Of a stretch of DNA of 64,000 nucleotides, positions 1 to 8,776 are shown in pieces. Both the position numbers and the translations under genes were made by a program. The stretch comes from Aureimonas altamirensis (GTDB lineage: Bacteria; Pseudomonadota; Alphaproteobacteria; Rhizobiales; Rhizobiaceae), in the NCBI RefSeq assembly GCF_001463885.1, contig NZ_BBWQ01000020.1, forward strand, positions 241,098-305,097, in the 5' to 3' direction. The notes under the pieces were generated by a model. It was not told the DNA's origin and searched no databases. It saw only the letters and a list, made by a program, of their open reading frames with translations. How positions within the stretch are numbered: position 1 is the stretch's first letter; each line of letters starts with the position of its first letter.

Positions 1-365
1 CGGCGATCTCGCAACTGCCCGGAGGCTTCGTCCAGAACGAACCCGCGATCGGCGCTTATGCGCGAATGGTGACGGAAGGGCGGCTCGCGACGCGACGCGG
101 ACATGCGCTTTCCGAAGACGACAGATGCCGCGCCGCCATCATCGAGGCGCTGATGTGCAACCTGCAGATCGACCTTGGCTCCGATGGAGGCCGCTTCGCC
201 GACGAGATCGCCCTGCTGCGGCCCTATGTGGCGGACGGGCTCGTGCGCGTTGCCGGAACGCGAATCGAGATGACGGAAGCCGGCCGCCCCTTCGTGCGCC
301 TGGCCGCCGCGGTCTTCGACCGTTATCGAACCGAGAGCGCCATGCGCTTCAGCGGAGCCGTGTGA
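1..365 (+). CDS. hemN: Oxygen-independent coproporphyrinogen III oxidase, C-terminal part (5' end outside window)
   Basis: This is the last ~120 residues of a HemN-type radical SAM enzyme, which converts coproporphyrinogen III to protoporphyrinogen IX in anaerobic or microaerobic haem synthesis. Reading from base 3, the frame gives the family's C-terminal pattern: a GGFVQNEPAIGAYARM stretch, then GxxLSxDDRCRAAIIEALMCNLQID, then the terminal winged-helix-like part ending in VFDRYR. The radical SAM core with its CxxxCxxC motif lies upstream of the window and cannot be checked. The stop codon at 363-365 overlaps by 17 bases the end of the convergent membrane-protein gene. HemN against the shorter HemW paralogue: the IEALMC block favours true HemN. 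Confidence 0.85.
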   Translation, partial: AISQLPGGFVQNEPAIGAYARMVTEGRLATRRGHALSEDDRCRAAIIEALMCNLQIDLGSDGGRFADEIALLRPYVADGLVRVAGTRIEMTEAGRPFVRLAAAVFDRYRTESAMRFSGAV

Positions 366-999
366 CCGGCTGCGTCATCGTACCGGCCGCCTGGGCCTGG
401 TACTGCTGGAAGGCCGCCACCATCACATGCACGGCCAGACAGGCAAGCACGACATAGGCCATCGTTTCGAAGGTCTCTTCGAAGAAGACGCCCATCGACC
501 ATACGGGAAAGTGCGGCACCATGGCTTCGGCTGCGGCGCCAAGGCCAACCAGGGCGGCGGACAGGACGAAGGGCCAGCCGCGCAGCGACACGGCATAGGC
601 CCAGAACTGCGGGATGAGCCGCCAGCGCAGGGCCAGATACGGCAGGCCCAGCGCCAGGAGCGCGATCGTTTCGTGCAGCCGGAACGTGTCCGTATGGAGG
701 TATGCCGTAACCGGTCCGCTGACCGGCAGTTCCAGCTCGCGCAGGAAGAACACGATGCACAGCAGCACCATGCCGAAGCTTGCCATCCGGCCGGCGCCGC
801 GCTGGTAGATCGCAGCACCGATGAACAGGAAGATCGACAGCGCCAGCACAACTTCCTGTGCGCGCTCGAGCGGCCCCTCCTCGATGGAGGCAGCCTCGAA
901 ACCCAGGAGGGCCGCAGCAGCGAATGCCAGCGCAAGCGTTGCCGCCAGCACAATGAACGTCCAGCCGGCAAAGCGACGCCCAACGGAGAAGGTGTTCAT
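349..999 (-). CDS. Multi-pass membrane protein of unknown function
   Basis: This 216-residue protein is not recognised. About six hydrophobic segments can be seen, roughly at residues 12-35, 48-66, 72-90, 108-124, 140-158 and 178-200, separated by short polar turns, so it is an inner-membrane protein. A GGAGGACTT stretch directly before the ATG is a strong ribosome binding site and supports this start. Its end overlaps hemN by 17 bases in convergent orientation. It stands apart from the copper-related gene that follows, with 194 bases between them carrying divergent promoters. No catalytic or metal motif was found, so function remains open. Confidence 0.7.
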   Translation of the reverse strand: MNTFSVGRRFAGWTFIVLAATLALAFAAAALLGFEAASIEEGPLERAQEVVLALSIFLFIGAAIYQRGAGRMASFGMVLLCIVFFLRELELPVSGPVTAYLHTDTFRLHETIALLALGLPYLALRWRLIPQFWAYAVSLRGWPFVLSAALVGLGAAAEAMVPHFPVWSMGVFFEETFETMAYVVLACLAVHVMVAAFQQYQAQAAGTMTQPVTRLR

Positions 1000-1102
1000 A
1001 AGTCCTCCATACGATGACAGCCTTATGAACGCTCATCCTTCTGTCACGCAAGGTTAAATGTTCGCCAACGGCTCACATTTCGATCGACCGGTGAATTACG
1101 AT

Positions 1103-1133
1103 TTGACCTTCCCATGGTTGGAAGGATTACGCG
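1103..1133 (+). promoter_or_regulatory. CueR/HmrR-type copper operator and promoter
   Basis: A TTGACC -35 element at 1103-1108 overlaps a perfect inverted repeat CCTTCC-N7-GGAAGG (1107-1125). This is the layout of MerR-family copper-regulator targets such as the E. coli copA promoter, where the dyad lies in an over-long 19-20 base spacer. The matching -10 falls near 1127-1133 and is weak by eye (TTACGC). It lies 61-91 bases before the DUF305 gene. The regulator itself is not in the window. Confidence 0.7.
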
Positions 1134-1193
1134 TATCGCCGTAACTGGCGCCGGCCGCGCGCATGGCACGGCAGTAACGGAGTTCGACAAACC

Positions 1194-1592
1194 ATGAAGC
1201 GATTTTTTCTTGCAGCGGCCCTCGCGGCCATGGCGGCGGGCAGCGCATCGGCACAGGACGCCGGCTCCCATGCCGGGCACGACATGTCGGCCATGACGTC
1301 GACCGATACCGAATCTCCCGCCACCAAAGCCTATATGGACGCGATGGACAGGATGCACGGTCCGATGATGGACGGTGTCGCCAATGCCGATCCGGACGTC
1401 GCCTTCGTGCTGGGAATGATCCCGCATCATCAAGGTGCGATCGACATGGCGAAGATCGTGCTCGAATACGGCAAGGATGATTTCACCCGAAAGCTGGCGC
1501 AAGAGGTGATCGCCGCCCAGGAAACCGAAATTACCGCCATGCGGGACTGGTTGAAGCAGCGCGGCATAGCGGAACCCGCTCCGCATCGATGA
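1194..1592 (+). CDS. DUF305 family periplasmic protein, probably copper-binding
   Basis: This 132-residue exported protein has a signal peptide (residues 1-20, cut after ASA) followed by a His/Met-rich stretch (HAGHDMSAM) and a DUF305 domain. The domain shows the family pattern FVLGMIPHHQGAIDMAKIVL and a QE-rich second helix (EVIAAQETEITAMRDW). DUF305 folds as a ferritin-like helical bundle and is repeatedly found with copper-resistance genes; the His and Met residues are likely ligands. The upstream CueR-type operator supports induction by copper or silver. The exact role, whether storage, chaperone or redox protection, cannot be told from sequence. It stands alone, followed by an independently promoted small gene. 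Confidence 0.85.
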   Translation: MKRFFLAAALAAMAAGSASAQDAGSHAGHDMSAMTSTDTESPATKAYMDAMDRMHGPMMDGVANADPDVAFVLGMIPHHQGAIDMAKIVLEYGKDDFTRKLAQEVIAAQETEITAMRDWLKQRGIAEPAPHR

Positions 1593-1634
1593 TGTTTTCC
1601 ATGACTGAAATGAAACATCCGCCGTGAATTGGTC

Positions 1635-1659
1635 GGAACAATGTGTCGCACGTGGCGTT
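1635..1659 (+). promoter_or_regulatory. EcfG (general stress sigma factor) type promoter
   Basis: GGAAC at 1635-1639, a 16-base spacer and CGTT at 1656-1659 match the alphaproteobacterial EcfG consensus GGAAC-N16/17-CGTT exactly. The site lies 31 bases before the GTG of the 23-residue membrane peptide, leaving room for a short leader with an AGGAG ribosome binding site. An exact 9-base match with correct spacing and position is unlikely by chance in a 100-base gap, but transcription is not shown. Confidence 0.75.
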
Positions 1660-1690
1660 GAATGCCCGAACTCAACAGGAGAGAGACGCC

Positions 1691-1762
1691 GTGAACATCT
1701 TTTACATTATCGGGGTTGTTGTCGTTATCATCGCAATCCTCAGCTTCCTCGGCCTTGCTTAA
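1691..1762 (+). CDS. 23-residue single-pass membrane peptide
   Basis: This short gene starts with GTG and encodes MNIFYIIGVVVVIIAILSFL followed by GLA. The whole product is essentially one transmembrane helix. An AGGAG ribosome binding site lies about ten bases upstream, an exact EcfG promoter precedes it, and a long perfect palindrome with flanking A and T runs follows it, so promoter, gene and terminator form a self-contained unit. Very short proteins of this look (NIFYIIGVVVV...LGL) recur, as far as I recall, as hypothetical proteins in many alphaproteobacteria. The function is unknown; modulation of a membrane complex during stress is a guess. Confidence 0.75.
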   Translation: MNIFYIIGVVVVIIAILSFLGLA

Positions 1763-1795
1763 GATCTGCCGGAGGGGGCTCTCCAGATAATCCTC

Positions 1796-1831
1796 GCAAA
1801 AGGGCTCCGGACATGTCCGGAGCCCTTTTGC
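1796..1831. terminator. Bidirectional intrinsic terminator (36-base perfect palindrome)
   Basis: Bases 1796-1831 are a perfect 36-base palindrome: a GC-rich core GGGCTCCGGACA/TGTCCGGAGCCC (1802-1825) flanked by AAAA and TTTT. Read from either strand it gives a strong stem followed by a U run. It separates the small plus-strand gene from the convergent minus-strand gene and probably ends both transcripts. Confidence 0.85.
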
Positions 1832-1852
1832 ATTTCGCCTCTGGCGCCTCGG

Positions 1853-2293
1853 CTAAAGATGCGCCAACCGCATGATGGGCTGGCCGTTTCCGCGCAGCTC
1901 GGGCGATACGCCATCGCCGTTCACCGTTGCGGTTACGCGCTGGCGCAGGGTCTTGAACGACAGGTTCGGGGTGACGTCGACCGGCATGTCGAAATGGATC
2001 GTCACCGACAGCAGCGGACGGCTGCCGAGCAGCCTGACGCCGATGACCATGCCCTCGAAGGGGCGCTCGAGATACTGGCCGCCAACCCGCATGCCCACCT
2101 GAAACGGTGCAGCCGCATGCTCCGGCAAAGTGGCCCGCGCCGTATTCCAGTCACGGAAGCCATGCGCTTTGGCGACCTCTTCGAGGGCCGCCCCATGCGT
2201 CATGGCCAGGCCGGCCCGCGTGCGGTTCTCACGCAGGGATTTCGCCTCGGACTTGAGGGTCCGGGCGCTGATCGTGTCGAATGTAATGCTCAT
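1853..2293 (-). CDS. Glyoxalase-related (PF20066-like) protein
   Basis: This 146-residue protein begins MSITFDTISARTLKSEAKSL. Its N-terminal ~60 residues resemble the small domain annotated as glyoxalase-related in Rhizobiales, with the motif LEEVAKAHGFRDWNTA. The C-terminal part is beta-rich (GMRVGGQYLERPFEGMVIGV) and also appears in longer proteins fused to real glyoxalase domains. No glyoxalase metal ligands were seen, so no enzyme activity is claimed. The frame is open for 30 more residues upstream, but a GGAGAG site eight bases before 2293 supports the shorter start. It faces the small stress gene across the bidirectional terminator and has its own upstream space. Confidence 0.6.
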   Translation of the reverse strand: MSITFDTISARTLKSEAKSLRENRTRAGLAMTHGAALEEVAKAHGFRDWNTARATLPEHAAAPFQVGMRVGGQYLERPFEGMVIGVRLLGSRPLLSVTIHFDMPVDVTPNLSFKTLRQRVTATVNGDGVSPELRGNGQPIMRLAHL

Positions 2294-2497
2294 GTCGGGT
2301 CTCTCCGAACGTAGAGAGGCGGCTTCCTGCATGGGGCCCGCATTGCCACGATGCGCCCCGGAGATGACACCGATGGATCGCAAGTGAGGCTGGACTTCAC
2401 CTGAGGCCCGATTTCGGGCCCGCGGGCGGCGGGTGCCAGCAACCGGAACCGAAGATGGCCAGTTCCGGCCGCTTTTTCAAGCCCCGCAGGCCCGGCC

Positions 2498-2860
2498 CTA
2501 GAAGCGCAGCGGACCCTTGAAGATGAAGAAGGCTCCGAGCGCGATGAAACCGAAGCCGACCAGATGGTTCAGCGTCAGGCGCTCGCCGAGATAGGTGACC
2601 GAGAATATCGCGAAGACGGCGAGGGTTATCACCTCCTGCATCGTCTTCAGCTCCGCCGCCGAATAGACGTGCGAACCGTAGCGGTTTGCGGGAACGGCGA
2701 GGCAATACTCGAAGAAGGCGATGCCCCAGCTGACCAGGATGACGGCCAGCAGCGGCTTGTTCTCGAATTTCAGATGGCCGTACCACGCGAAGGTCATGAA
2801 GACGTTGGAACAGACCAGAAGCAGGATCGGCAGGAGGCCGGGCGAGACGAGTTGCGTCAT
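2498..2860 (-). CDS. DMT-like small membrane protein, DUF486 family
   Basis: This 120-residue inner-membrane protein has four predicted helices. The family hallmarks are FMTFAWYGHLKF near the N-terminus, SWGIAFFEYCLAVPANRYG in the middle and FGFIALGAFFIFKG at the end. DUF486 proteins resemble half of a drug/metabolite transporter; their substrate is unknown. The ATG overlaps the stop codon of the upstream MFS gene by four bases (ATGA), so the two are translationally coupled. The length fits the family (about 110-120 residues). Confidence 0.85.
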   Translation of the reverse strand: MTQLVSPGLLPILLLVCSNVFMTFAWYGHLKFENKPLLAVILVSWGIAFFEYCLAVPANRYGSHVYSAAELKTMQEVITLAVFAIFSVTYLGERLTLNHLVGFGFIALGAFFIFKGPLRF

Positions 2861-4227
2861 CGGACTTCAGAATTTCCCGAACAGGCGGCGGAAACGCGCG
2901 ATGCGCAGACGATCCACAGGACGAGACCGCAGACGGCAAATCCGGCCAGGGTTAGATAGGCAGCCGAGAATCCGTAGGCGGAAACGATCGCGCCTGCAAT
3001 GGCGGGGCTGAGGGAGGCTCCGATTCCCTGGACCGTCATCACCGCTCCCAGGCCGGCGTTGATATGGCCGGTGCCGCGCAGGATGCGCGCCACGAGGCCG
3101 GGAACGGCGACACCCAAAAGGCCGGCCCCCACCCCATCCAGTATCTGCACCGGCACGAGCGCGAAGGGGCTGGGCCACAGGCCGGCGATCAGCCCGCGTA
3201 TCGGCAGGGCGATAAGCGCCGCCACCAGAAGCAGGTAATACCCGCGCCGTCCGGCCACCGCGGCAGCCAGCAACGCGATGGGGATCATCGTCAGCTGCGC
3301 GATGATGACGGTGGCCGCCGTATAGGAGACGGGATCGGCCAGCAGCGCATCCAGGGTCGAATGCTGCCTGACGGGTTCGGCGGCGGGGCGGCCGGCCGTG
3401 GCCTGGCCCGGCGGGACGGCAACCGTGCTTTCGCCTTCCGGGGTGCTCTCGCCTGCGATGGCCTGTGCGGCAACCTGCTGGCCCAGCAGCGGAAGCATGG
3501 CGCCATTGCCGAAGTGGAAGAGCATCAGCGTCGCAGCCAGAATCAGCAGCGGAGTGGACTTCCACAGGACGCCGAAGCCGGACGGCTTCTCTTCGTCGCC
3601 ATCCTGGCGCTTTTCCAGCCCGCGGGCGACGTCATGGTCGATATCGGCCGGCCGAATGGTCGCAACCGCGATGATCGAGCCCACCGCCATCACCGTCATC
3701 AGAATGAATACGGCAGTGACGCCGAACTCGTAGCCAAAGAAGCCGGCGCCGGCGGCTGCGGCGACGTTGCCGGCATGGTTCCACGCCTCGTTCCGGCCAA
3801 GCTGCGCGGCCAGCCCGTCCTGCCGCACGATGCCGAGCGTCAGCCCTGCAATGGCCGGGCCTATGGCGGCGCCGGCTATGCCGGTTGCGATCTGCGATGC
3901 GGTGACGAAGGCGAAGCCGGGTGCGATCAGGATGGCGAGCGAGGCGAAGATCACCAGGGCGGCGCAGAACCCGATCATGAACCGCTTGGCCTTCGTGGCG
4001 TCCGCAAGTGCGCCGAGAGGCGTGGTCGCCAGCATTCCGGCGATGCCGCCGACCGTCATGACGAGGCCGATCGTGGCCGTGTCCCAGCCGCGCCCGATCA
4101 GGAATATGCCGAGGAAAGGCCCAAGCCCGTCACGCACGTCGGCCAGAAAGAAGTTGACGGCCCCCAGGGCCCGAACGGACCGCGAGCGGGGGCGCTGCGC
4201 CGGCATGGATGCTGCAAGCTCGGTCAT
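2857..4227 (-). CDS. MFS transporter
   Basis: This 456-residue permease has about twelve hydrophobic helices in two halves, with a long polar loop between them (about residues 195-275) containing a proline/threonine-rich stretch. The MFS signature between helices 2 and 3 appears as GALADATKAKRFM. Its N-terminal line (VNFFLADVRDGLGPFLGIFL) is that of a group of uncharacterised alphaproteobacterial MFS proteins. The substrate is unknown. The start was set at the second in-frame ATG because GGAG lies nine bases before it; three residues more are possible. It is followed at once by the DUF486 gene and lies 109 bases downstream of the LacI regulator on the same strand. Confidence 0.8.
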   Translation of the reverse strand: MTELAASMPAQRPRSRSVRALGAVNFFLADVRDGLGPFLGIFLIGRGWDTATIGLVMTVGGIAGMLATTPLGALADATKAKRFMIGFCAALVIFASLAILIAPGFAFVTASQIATGIAGAAIGPAIAGLTLGIVRQDGLAAQLGRNEAWNHAGNVAAAAGAGFFGYEFGVTAVFILMTVMAVGSIIAVATIRPADIDHDVARGLEKRQDGDEEKPSGFGVLWKSTPLLILAATLMLFHFGNGAMLPLLGQQVAAQAIAGESTPEGESTVAVPPGQATAGRPAAEPVRQHSTLDALLADPVSYTAATVIIAQLTMIPIALLAAAVAGRRGYYLLLVAALIALPIRGLIAGLWPSPFALVPVQILDGVGAGLLGVAVPGLVARILRGTGHINAGLGAVMTVQGIGASLSPAIAGAIVSAYGFSAAYLTLAGFAVCGLVLWIVCASRVSAACSGNSEVR

Positions 4228-4336
4228 CGATCGCATCTCCGAAAGGCGGCCATCGCCCGTCGTCGATGGTAGCGCCGACCGTCAATGCGCAATGGATGCA
4301 AAGGTTGCTCTCATCGGCGTGATCGCGCCGTGATCG

Positions 4337-5350
4337 TCAGGCAGTTGCCCCCGGAACGATGGTGAAGGACACTTCCAGACGCTGCGAGGGCTCGCTGGAA
4401 AACACCTTCTGCGCCGCGATCTCGCCGACCTCGACACGCGGCGTCAGCACGGTGGCCAATGGCAGCGGCGCCGCCCGGCCGATGTCGAGCCCGTTGTAGC
4501 CCATGATCGCCAATTGCCCCGGCACGTCGATACCGTACGCCATGCAGTGGAACAGCGCACCGACCGCATAATCGTCGTTCGAGCAGAACACCGCGTCCAT
4601 GGGCACGCGCTCCGCAAGAAGCGACGCCAGGGCCGTGCGGCCGAGTTCGGTGGACGATTCTCCCACCACTTCACGGATGGCGACAAGATCCAGTCCCGCC
4701 TCGCGAAGGATCTCGCGGAAGCCGGCACAGCGCTTGGCGCTGCGCCGGTCGCTGGCGAAATCGCGGCCGATATAGGCGATCTTCCGGTAACCGCGCTCCA
4801 GAAGGTGCCGTGCGCAGGCGCGCCCCGCCTCCCGGTGCGAGAATCCGACGACGATGTCCACGCCCTCTCCGTCGAGATCCAGCAGTTCCGCCACGCGGAT
4901 ATGGGCGGCATCCAGCATCTGGCGCGTGCGATCCGTGTGCTCCAGCCCCACCAGCAGCAGCGCCGAGGGCCGCCACGCCAGCATGGAGGCCACCAGCGCC
5001 TCTTCCCTTTCGATCGAATACTCGCTCACGCCGATCACGGCCTGCTGGCCCGTGCGGTCGAGCTGGCGCGTGACCCCGCGCAGAAGATCGGGGAAGACGA
5101 CATTGTGCAGCGACGGAATGACGATCCCAACAAGGTTCGACCCGGCCGATGCGAGTGCGCCCGCCAACCGGTTCGGCACATAGCCGAGCTTCTCCACGGC
5201 CTGCAGCACGCGGTCCCGCGTCCTGGCCGAAAAGGACCCCTGATTGCGCAGGACGCGTGATACCGTGCTGGCGCCGACGCCCGCTTCGCGGCTCACTTCC
5301 CGAAGCGTCACGGCGGACAGGTCCGCCGGTTGCCCGCGACGATCCTTCAT
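4337..5350 (-). CDS. LacI family transcriptional regulator
   Basis: This 337-residue regulator has an N-terminal helix-turn-helix (VTLREVSREAGVGASTVSRV, about residues 15-34) and hinge (LGYVPNRLAGAL), followed by a periplasmic-binding-protein-like sensor domain (VGIVIPSLHNVVFPDLLRGV and later FCSNDDYAVGALF). The frame is open for 109 residues upstream, but these lack LacI similarity, and the family begins close to the HTH, so the start at 5350 is preferred. It is divergent from the sugar-acid operon at 5757, and the gap holds a TGGCAGCGCTGCCA palindrome typical of LacI operators. It therefore most likely represses that operon and itself, with a sugar acid or its metabolite as effector. Confidence 0.88.
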   Translation of the reverse strand: MKDRRGQPADLSAVTLREVSREAGVGASTVSRVLRNQGSFSARTRDRVLQAVEKLGYVPNRLAGALASAGSNLVGIVIPSLHNVVFPDLLRGVTRQLDRTGQQAVIGVSEYSIEREEALVASMLAWRPSALLLVGLEHTDRTRQMLDAAHIRVAELLDLDGEGVDIVVGFSHREAGRACARHLLERGYRKIAYIGRDFASDRRSAKRCAGFREILREAGLDLVAIREVVGESSTELGRTALASLLAERVPMDAVFCSNDDYAVGALFHCMAYGIDVPGQLAIMGYNGLDIGRAAPLPLATVLTPRVEVGEIAAQKVFSSEPSQRLEVSFTIVPGATA

Positions 5351-5756
5351 GTCGGAACCCCTCCCCCCGGGGTGGGATGCACCGGCCCTGCATCCCATGC
5401 GACGAGCGTCCGGTTCGGGCCGCACGAAATCGTCATACTTTTTTTGGCAGCGCTGCCAGAATGCGCTTGGCAGAGTGATCGCAATTCGGTAGGCGTAACG
5501 CAAGCGCTGCCAAAAAGATGGCGCAGGAAACGGAAGCCGGACGCCGGCTCCCATACGAAATTCTGGTTCTGCGGCCGCTCCGGAAACCCGGAATGGCCGA
5601 TCGGGGGAGGCTTTCATGAGCGTCATGCGCATGCCGGCGGACTGCGGGGTTTCGGCCTGAGGGCCGTTCAACGTCACACGTCGTAGCTTTTCCCCTTCCT
5701 ACTGTCTTGAGGTTCCGGGCAATCGGCGTCCCGGGTCATGAATGGAAGCAGGCGCA
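5351..5756. promoter_or_regulatory. Divergent control region with LacI-type operators (TTGGCAG half-sites)
   Basis: This 406-base gap between the LacI gene and the denD-like gene holds a perfect 14-base palindrome TGGCAGCGCTGCCA at 5445-5458. Further half-sites lie at 5467-5473 (TTGGCAG) and 5507-5513 (CTGCCAA). The second half-palindrome is centred about 54 bases from the first, so looping or cooperative binding is possible. The CG-centred palindrome is the form recognised by LacI/PurR-type proteins. The rest of the gap (5520-5740) shows no gene and no clear structure. Confidence 0.7.
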
Positions 5757-6746
5757 ATGCATGTACTGATGATCGGGGCGGCCGGAATGGTCGGTCGCAA
5801 GATACTGGACAAGGTGGCCGCAGAGCCCGAGGCGCTGGGCGCCGCCATCGACAAGCTGACGCTGGTCGACGTGGTGAAGCCTGCGGCGCCCGCGCAGCTT
5901 GCCGGCGTCGCAACCGGCGAGGCCGTGGATCTTTCCGAGGCGGGCGTGGCGGAACGGCTCATCGCCGGCCGGCCGGACCTCATCATCCATCTGGCCGCCG
6001 TCGTGTCGGGCGAGGCGGAAGCCGATTTCGACAAGGGCTACCGCGTCAACCAGACCGGCACGCACGCCTTGCTGGAGGCGATCCGCCACGAGGGCATGAA
6101 GCAGCCCTACAAGCCGCGTGTCGTGTATGCCTCGTCCATCGCGGTCTACGGCGCGCCTTTCGCCGAGACGATCGCAGAGGATTTCGCACTCTATCCGCTC
6201 ACCAGCTACGGCACGCAAAAGGCCATCGGCGAGCTTCTCCTGGCGGATTATTCCCGCAAGGGGTTCCTGTCGGGCATCGGCATCCGCCTGCCCACGATCT
6301 GCATCCGCCCCGGCACGCCCAATAAGGCGGCCTCGGGCTTCTTCTCCAACATCCTGCGCGAGCCGCTTGCCGGGCAGGAAGCCGTCCTGCCGGTGGACGA
6401 AAGCGTCCGGCACTGGTTTGCCAGCCCGCGCTCGGCCGTCGGCTTCTTCATCCATGCCGCCACGATGGATCTTGCGCCGGTCGGCCCCCGCATCAACCTG
6501 ACGATGCCCGGCCTGTCGGCGACCGTCGGCGAAGAGATCGAGGCGCTGCGCCGCGTCGCCGGCGACAAGGCCGTGCGGCTGATCCGCCACGAGCCGGACG
6601 AGACGATCCAGCGTATCGTTGCCGGCTGGGCCACCAATTTCGAGGCGCGCCGCGCGCGCGAACTCGGCTTCACCGCCGAAACCGATTTCGACGCGATCAT
6701 CCGGGCGCATATCGATGACGAGCTCGGCGGGCGCATCGCGGCCTGA
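5757..6746 (+). CDS. denD: NAD-dependent D-erythronate dehydrogenase-like SDR
   Basis: This 329-residue extended short-chain dehydrogenase has a nucleotide-binding motif [10 protein letters not shown] at the start ([13 protein letters not shown]), an active-site serine region [11 protein letters not shown] and the catalytic pair in [10 protein letters not shown]. This pattern matches proteins annotated as D-erythronate dehydrogenase (DenD), which oxidise four-carbon sugar acids in tetronate catabolism. The exact substrate is inferred, because related enzymes act on uronates and apionate. The start is the ATG after GGAAGCAGG; an ATG five codons earlier is possible. It is the first gene of an operon with a second dehydrogenase and a full ABC importer behind a LacI operator. 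The kinase and aldolase of the classical tetronate route are not in the window. Confidence 0.75.
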   Translation: MHVLMIGAAGMVGRKILDKVAAEPEALGAAIDKLTLVDVVKPAAPAQLAGVATGEAVDLSEAGVAERLIAGRPDLIIHLAAVVSGEAEADFDKGYRVNQTGTHALLEAIRHEGMKQPYKPRVVYASSIAVYGAPFAETIAEDFALYPLTSYGTQKAIGELLLADYSRKGFLSGIGIRLPTICIRPGTPNKAASGFFSNILREPLAGQEAVLPVDESVRHWFASPRSAVGFFIHAATMDLAPVGPRINLTMPGLSATVGEEIEALRRVAGDKAVRLIRHEPDETIQRIVAGWATNFEARRARELGFTAETDFDAIIRAHIDDELGGRIAA

Positions 6747-6796
6747 ATCGGCAGGCGGAACGAGACGACAAGGCAAGACACGACAAGGGCATCGCA

Positions 6797-7564
6797 ATGA
6801 GCAATGACAGGACCGGCGAAGGCAAGGTCGCCATCGTCACCGGCGGCGGAACGGGCATCGGCAAGGCCATCAGCCGCGAACTCGCGGAAGCGGGCTTCAC
6901 CGTGGTCATCACCGGACGCCGCAAGGACGTCCTGGAGGCGGCCGCCGCGGAGCTGTCCGCCAGCGGCGCGGTCACCGCCGTGGCGGCGGACATTTCCCGG
7001 CCTGCCGACGTGAAGGCCCTGTTCGACACCGTCGTCGAGCGGTTCGGGCGTCTCGACCTGCTGGTCAACAATGCCGGGGTCAACGCCCCTTCGAAAGTGT
7101 TGGAGGATGTCGCCTTCGACGAGTGGAACACCGTGGTTGCGGCCAATCTGACGGGCGCCTTCCTGTGCACGCAGGCCGCCGTAAGGCAGTTCAAGGCGCA
7201 GTCGCCGCAAGGCGGACGCATCGTCAACAACGGCTCCATCTCGGCCACGACGCCGCGCCCGAATTCGGCGCCCTATGCGGCCACCAAGCACGCGATCACC
7301 GGGCTTACCAAGGCGACTTCGCTGGAGGGCCGGGCTTTCGACATCGCCTGCGGGCAGATCGATGTCGGCAATGCCGCCAGCGAGATGACGACTACCATTT
7401 CCAAGGGCGTGCTGCAGGCGGACGGCAGCACGGCAGCGGAAGCAACCATCGACCCGAAACTGGTGGGCGAGGCCGTCCGCTACATGGCCAGCCTGCCTTT
7501 GAGCGCCAACGTGCTGACCATGACCGTCATGGCCAACAGGATGCCCTTCGTCGGCCGCGGCTGA
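6797..7564 (+). CDS. SDR family oxidoreductase
   Basis: This 255-residue classical short-chain dehydrogenase shows [11 protein letters not shown] for NAD(P) binding, the NNAG motif, a catalytic Ser in NNGSIS and the YxxxK pair in [11 protein letters not shown]. The residue order and length are normal for the family. It lies 50 bases after the DenD-like gene and before the ABC transporter genes, so it probably oxidises or reduces a second intermediate of the same imported sugar or sugar acid. Family members differ too much in substrate for a precise name. Confidence 0.85.
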   Translation: MSNDRTGEGKVAIVTGGGTGIGKAISRELAEAGFTVVITGRRKDVLEAAAAELSASGAVTAVAADISRPADVKALFDTVVERFGRLDLLVNNAGVNAPSKVLEDVAFDEWNTVVAANLTGAFLCTQAAVRQFKAQSPQGGRIVNNGSISATTPRPNSAPYAATKHAITGLTKATSLEGRAFDIACGQIDVGNAASEMTTTISKGVLQADGSTAAEATIDPKLVGEAVRYMASLPLSANVLTMTVMANRMPFVGRG

Positions 7565-7588
7565 CGGGAGCCCGAATTAAAGGCAAAC

Positions 7589-7613
7589 CGCGCCGCGGGA
7601 GAGAGGCGGCGCG
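7589..7613 (+). other. Intercistronic stem-loop between SDR and ABC transporter genes
   Basis: CGCGCCGC (7589-7596) and GCGGCGCG (7606-7613) form a perfect eight-pair stem with a nine-base loop. It lies between the dehydrogenase genes and the transporter genes, with no U run, so it is more likely an mRNA processing or stability element than a terminator. Confidence 0.5.
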
Positions 7614-7631
7614 CTTGCGGGAGGAGCAAGA

Positions 7632-8699
<1,068 letters not shown>

Positions 8700-8776
8700 T
8701 CCGTTCGCCGCGCAGGATCCGGGATGGGCGCGGCACGAGGATAAGTCCCGGGGAAACGCAGGGAGGAACAAAACCC

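Noticed and set aside
5351..5677. N-terminal extension of the LacI regulator by 109 residues
   Set aside because: The extension has no family similarity and covers the operator palindrome; LacI proteins start shortly before the helix-turn-helix.
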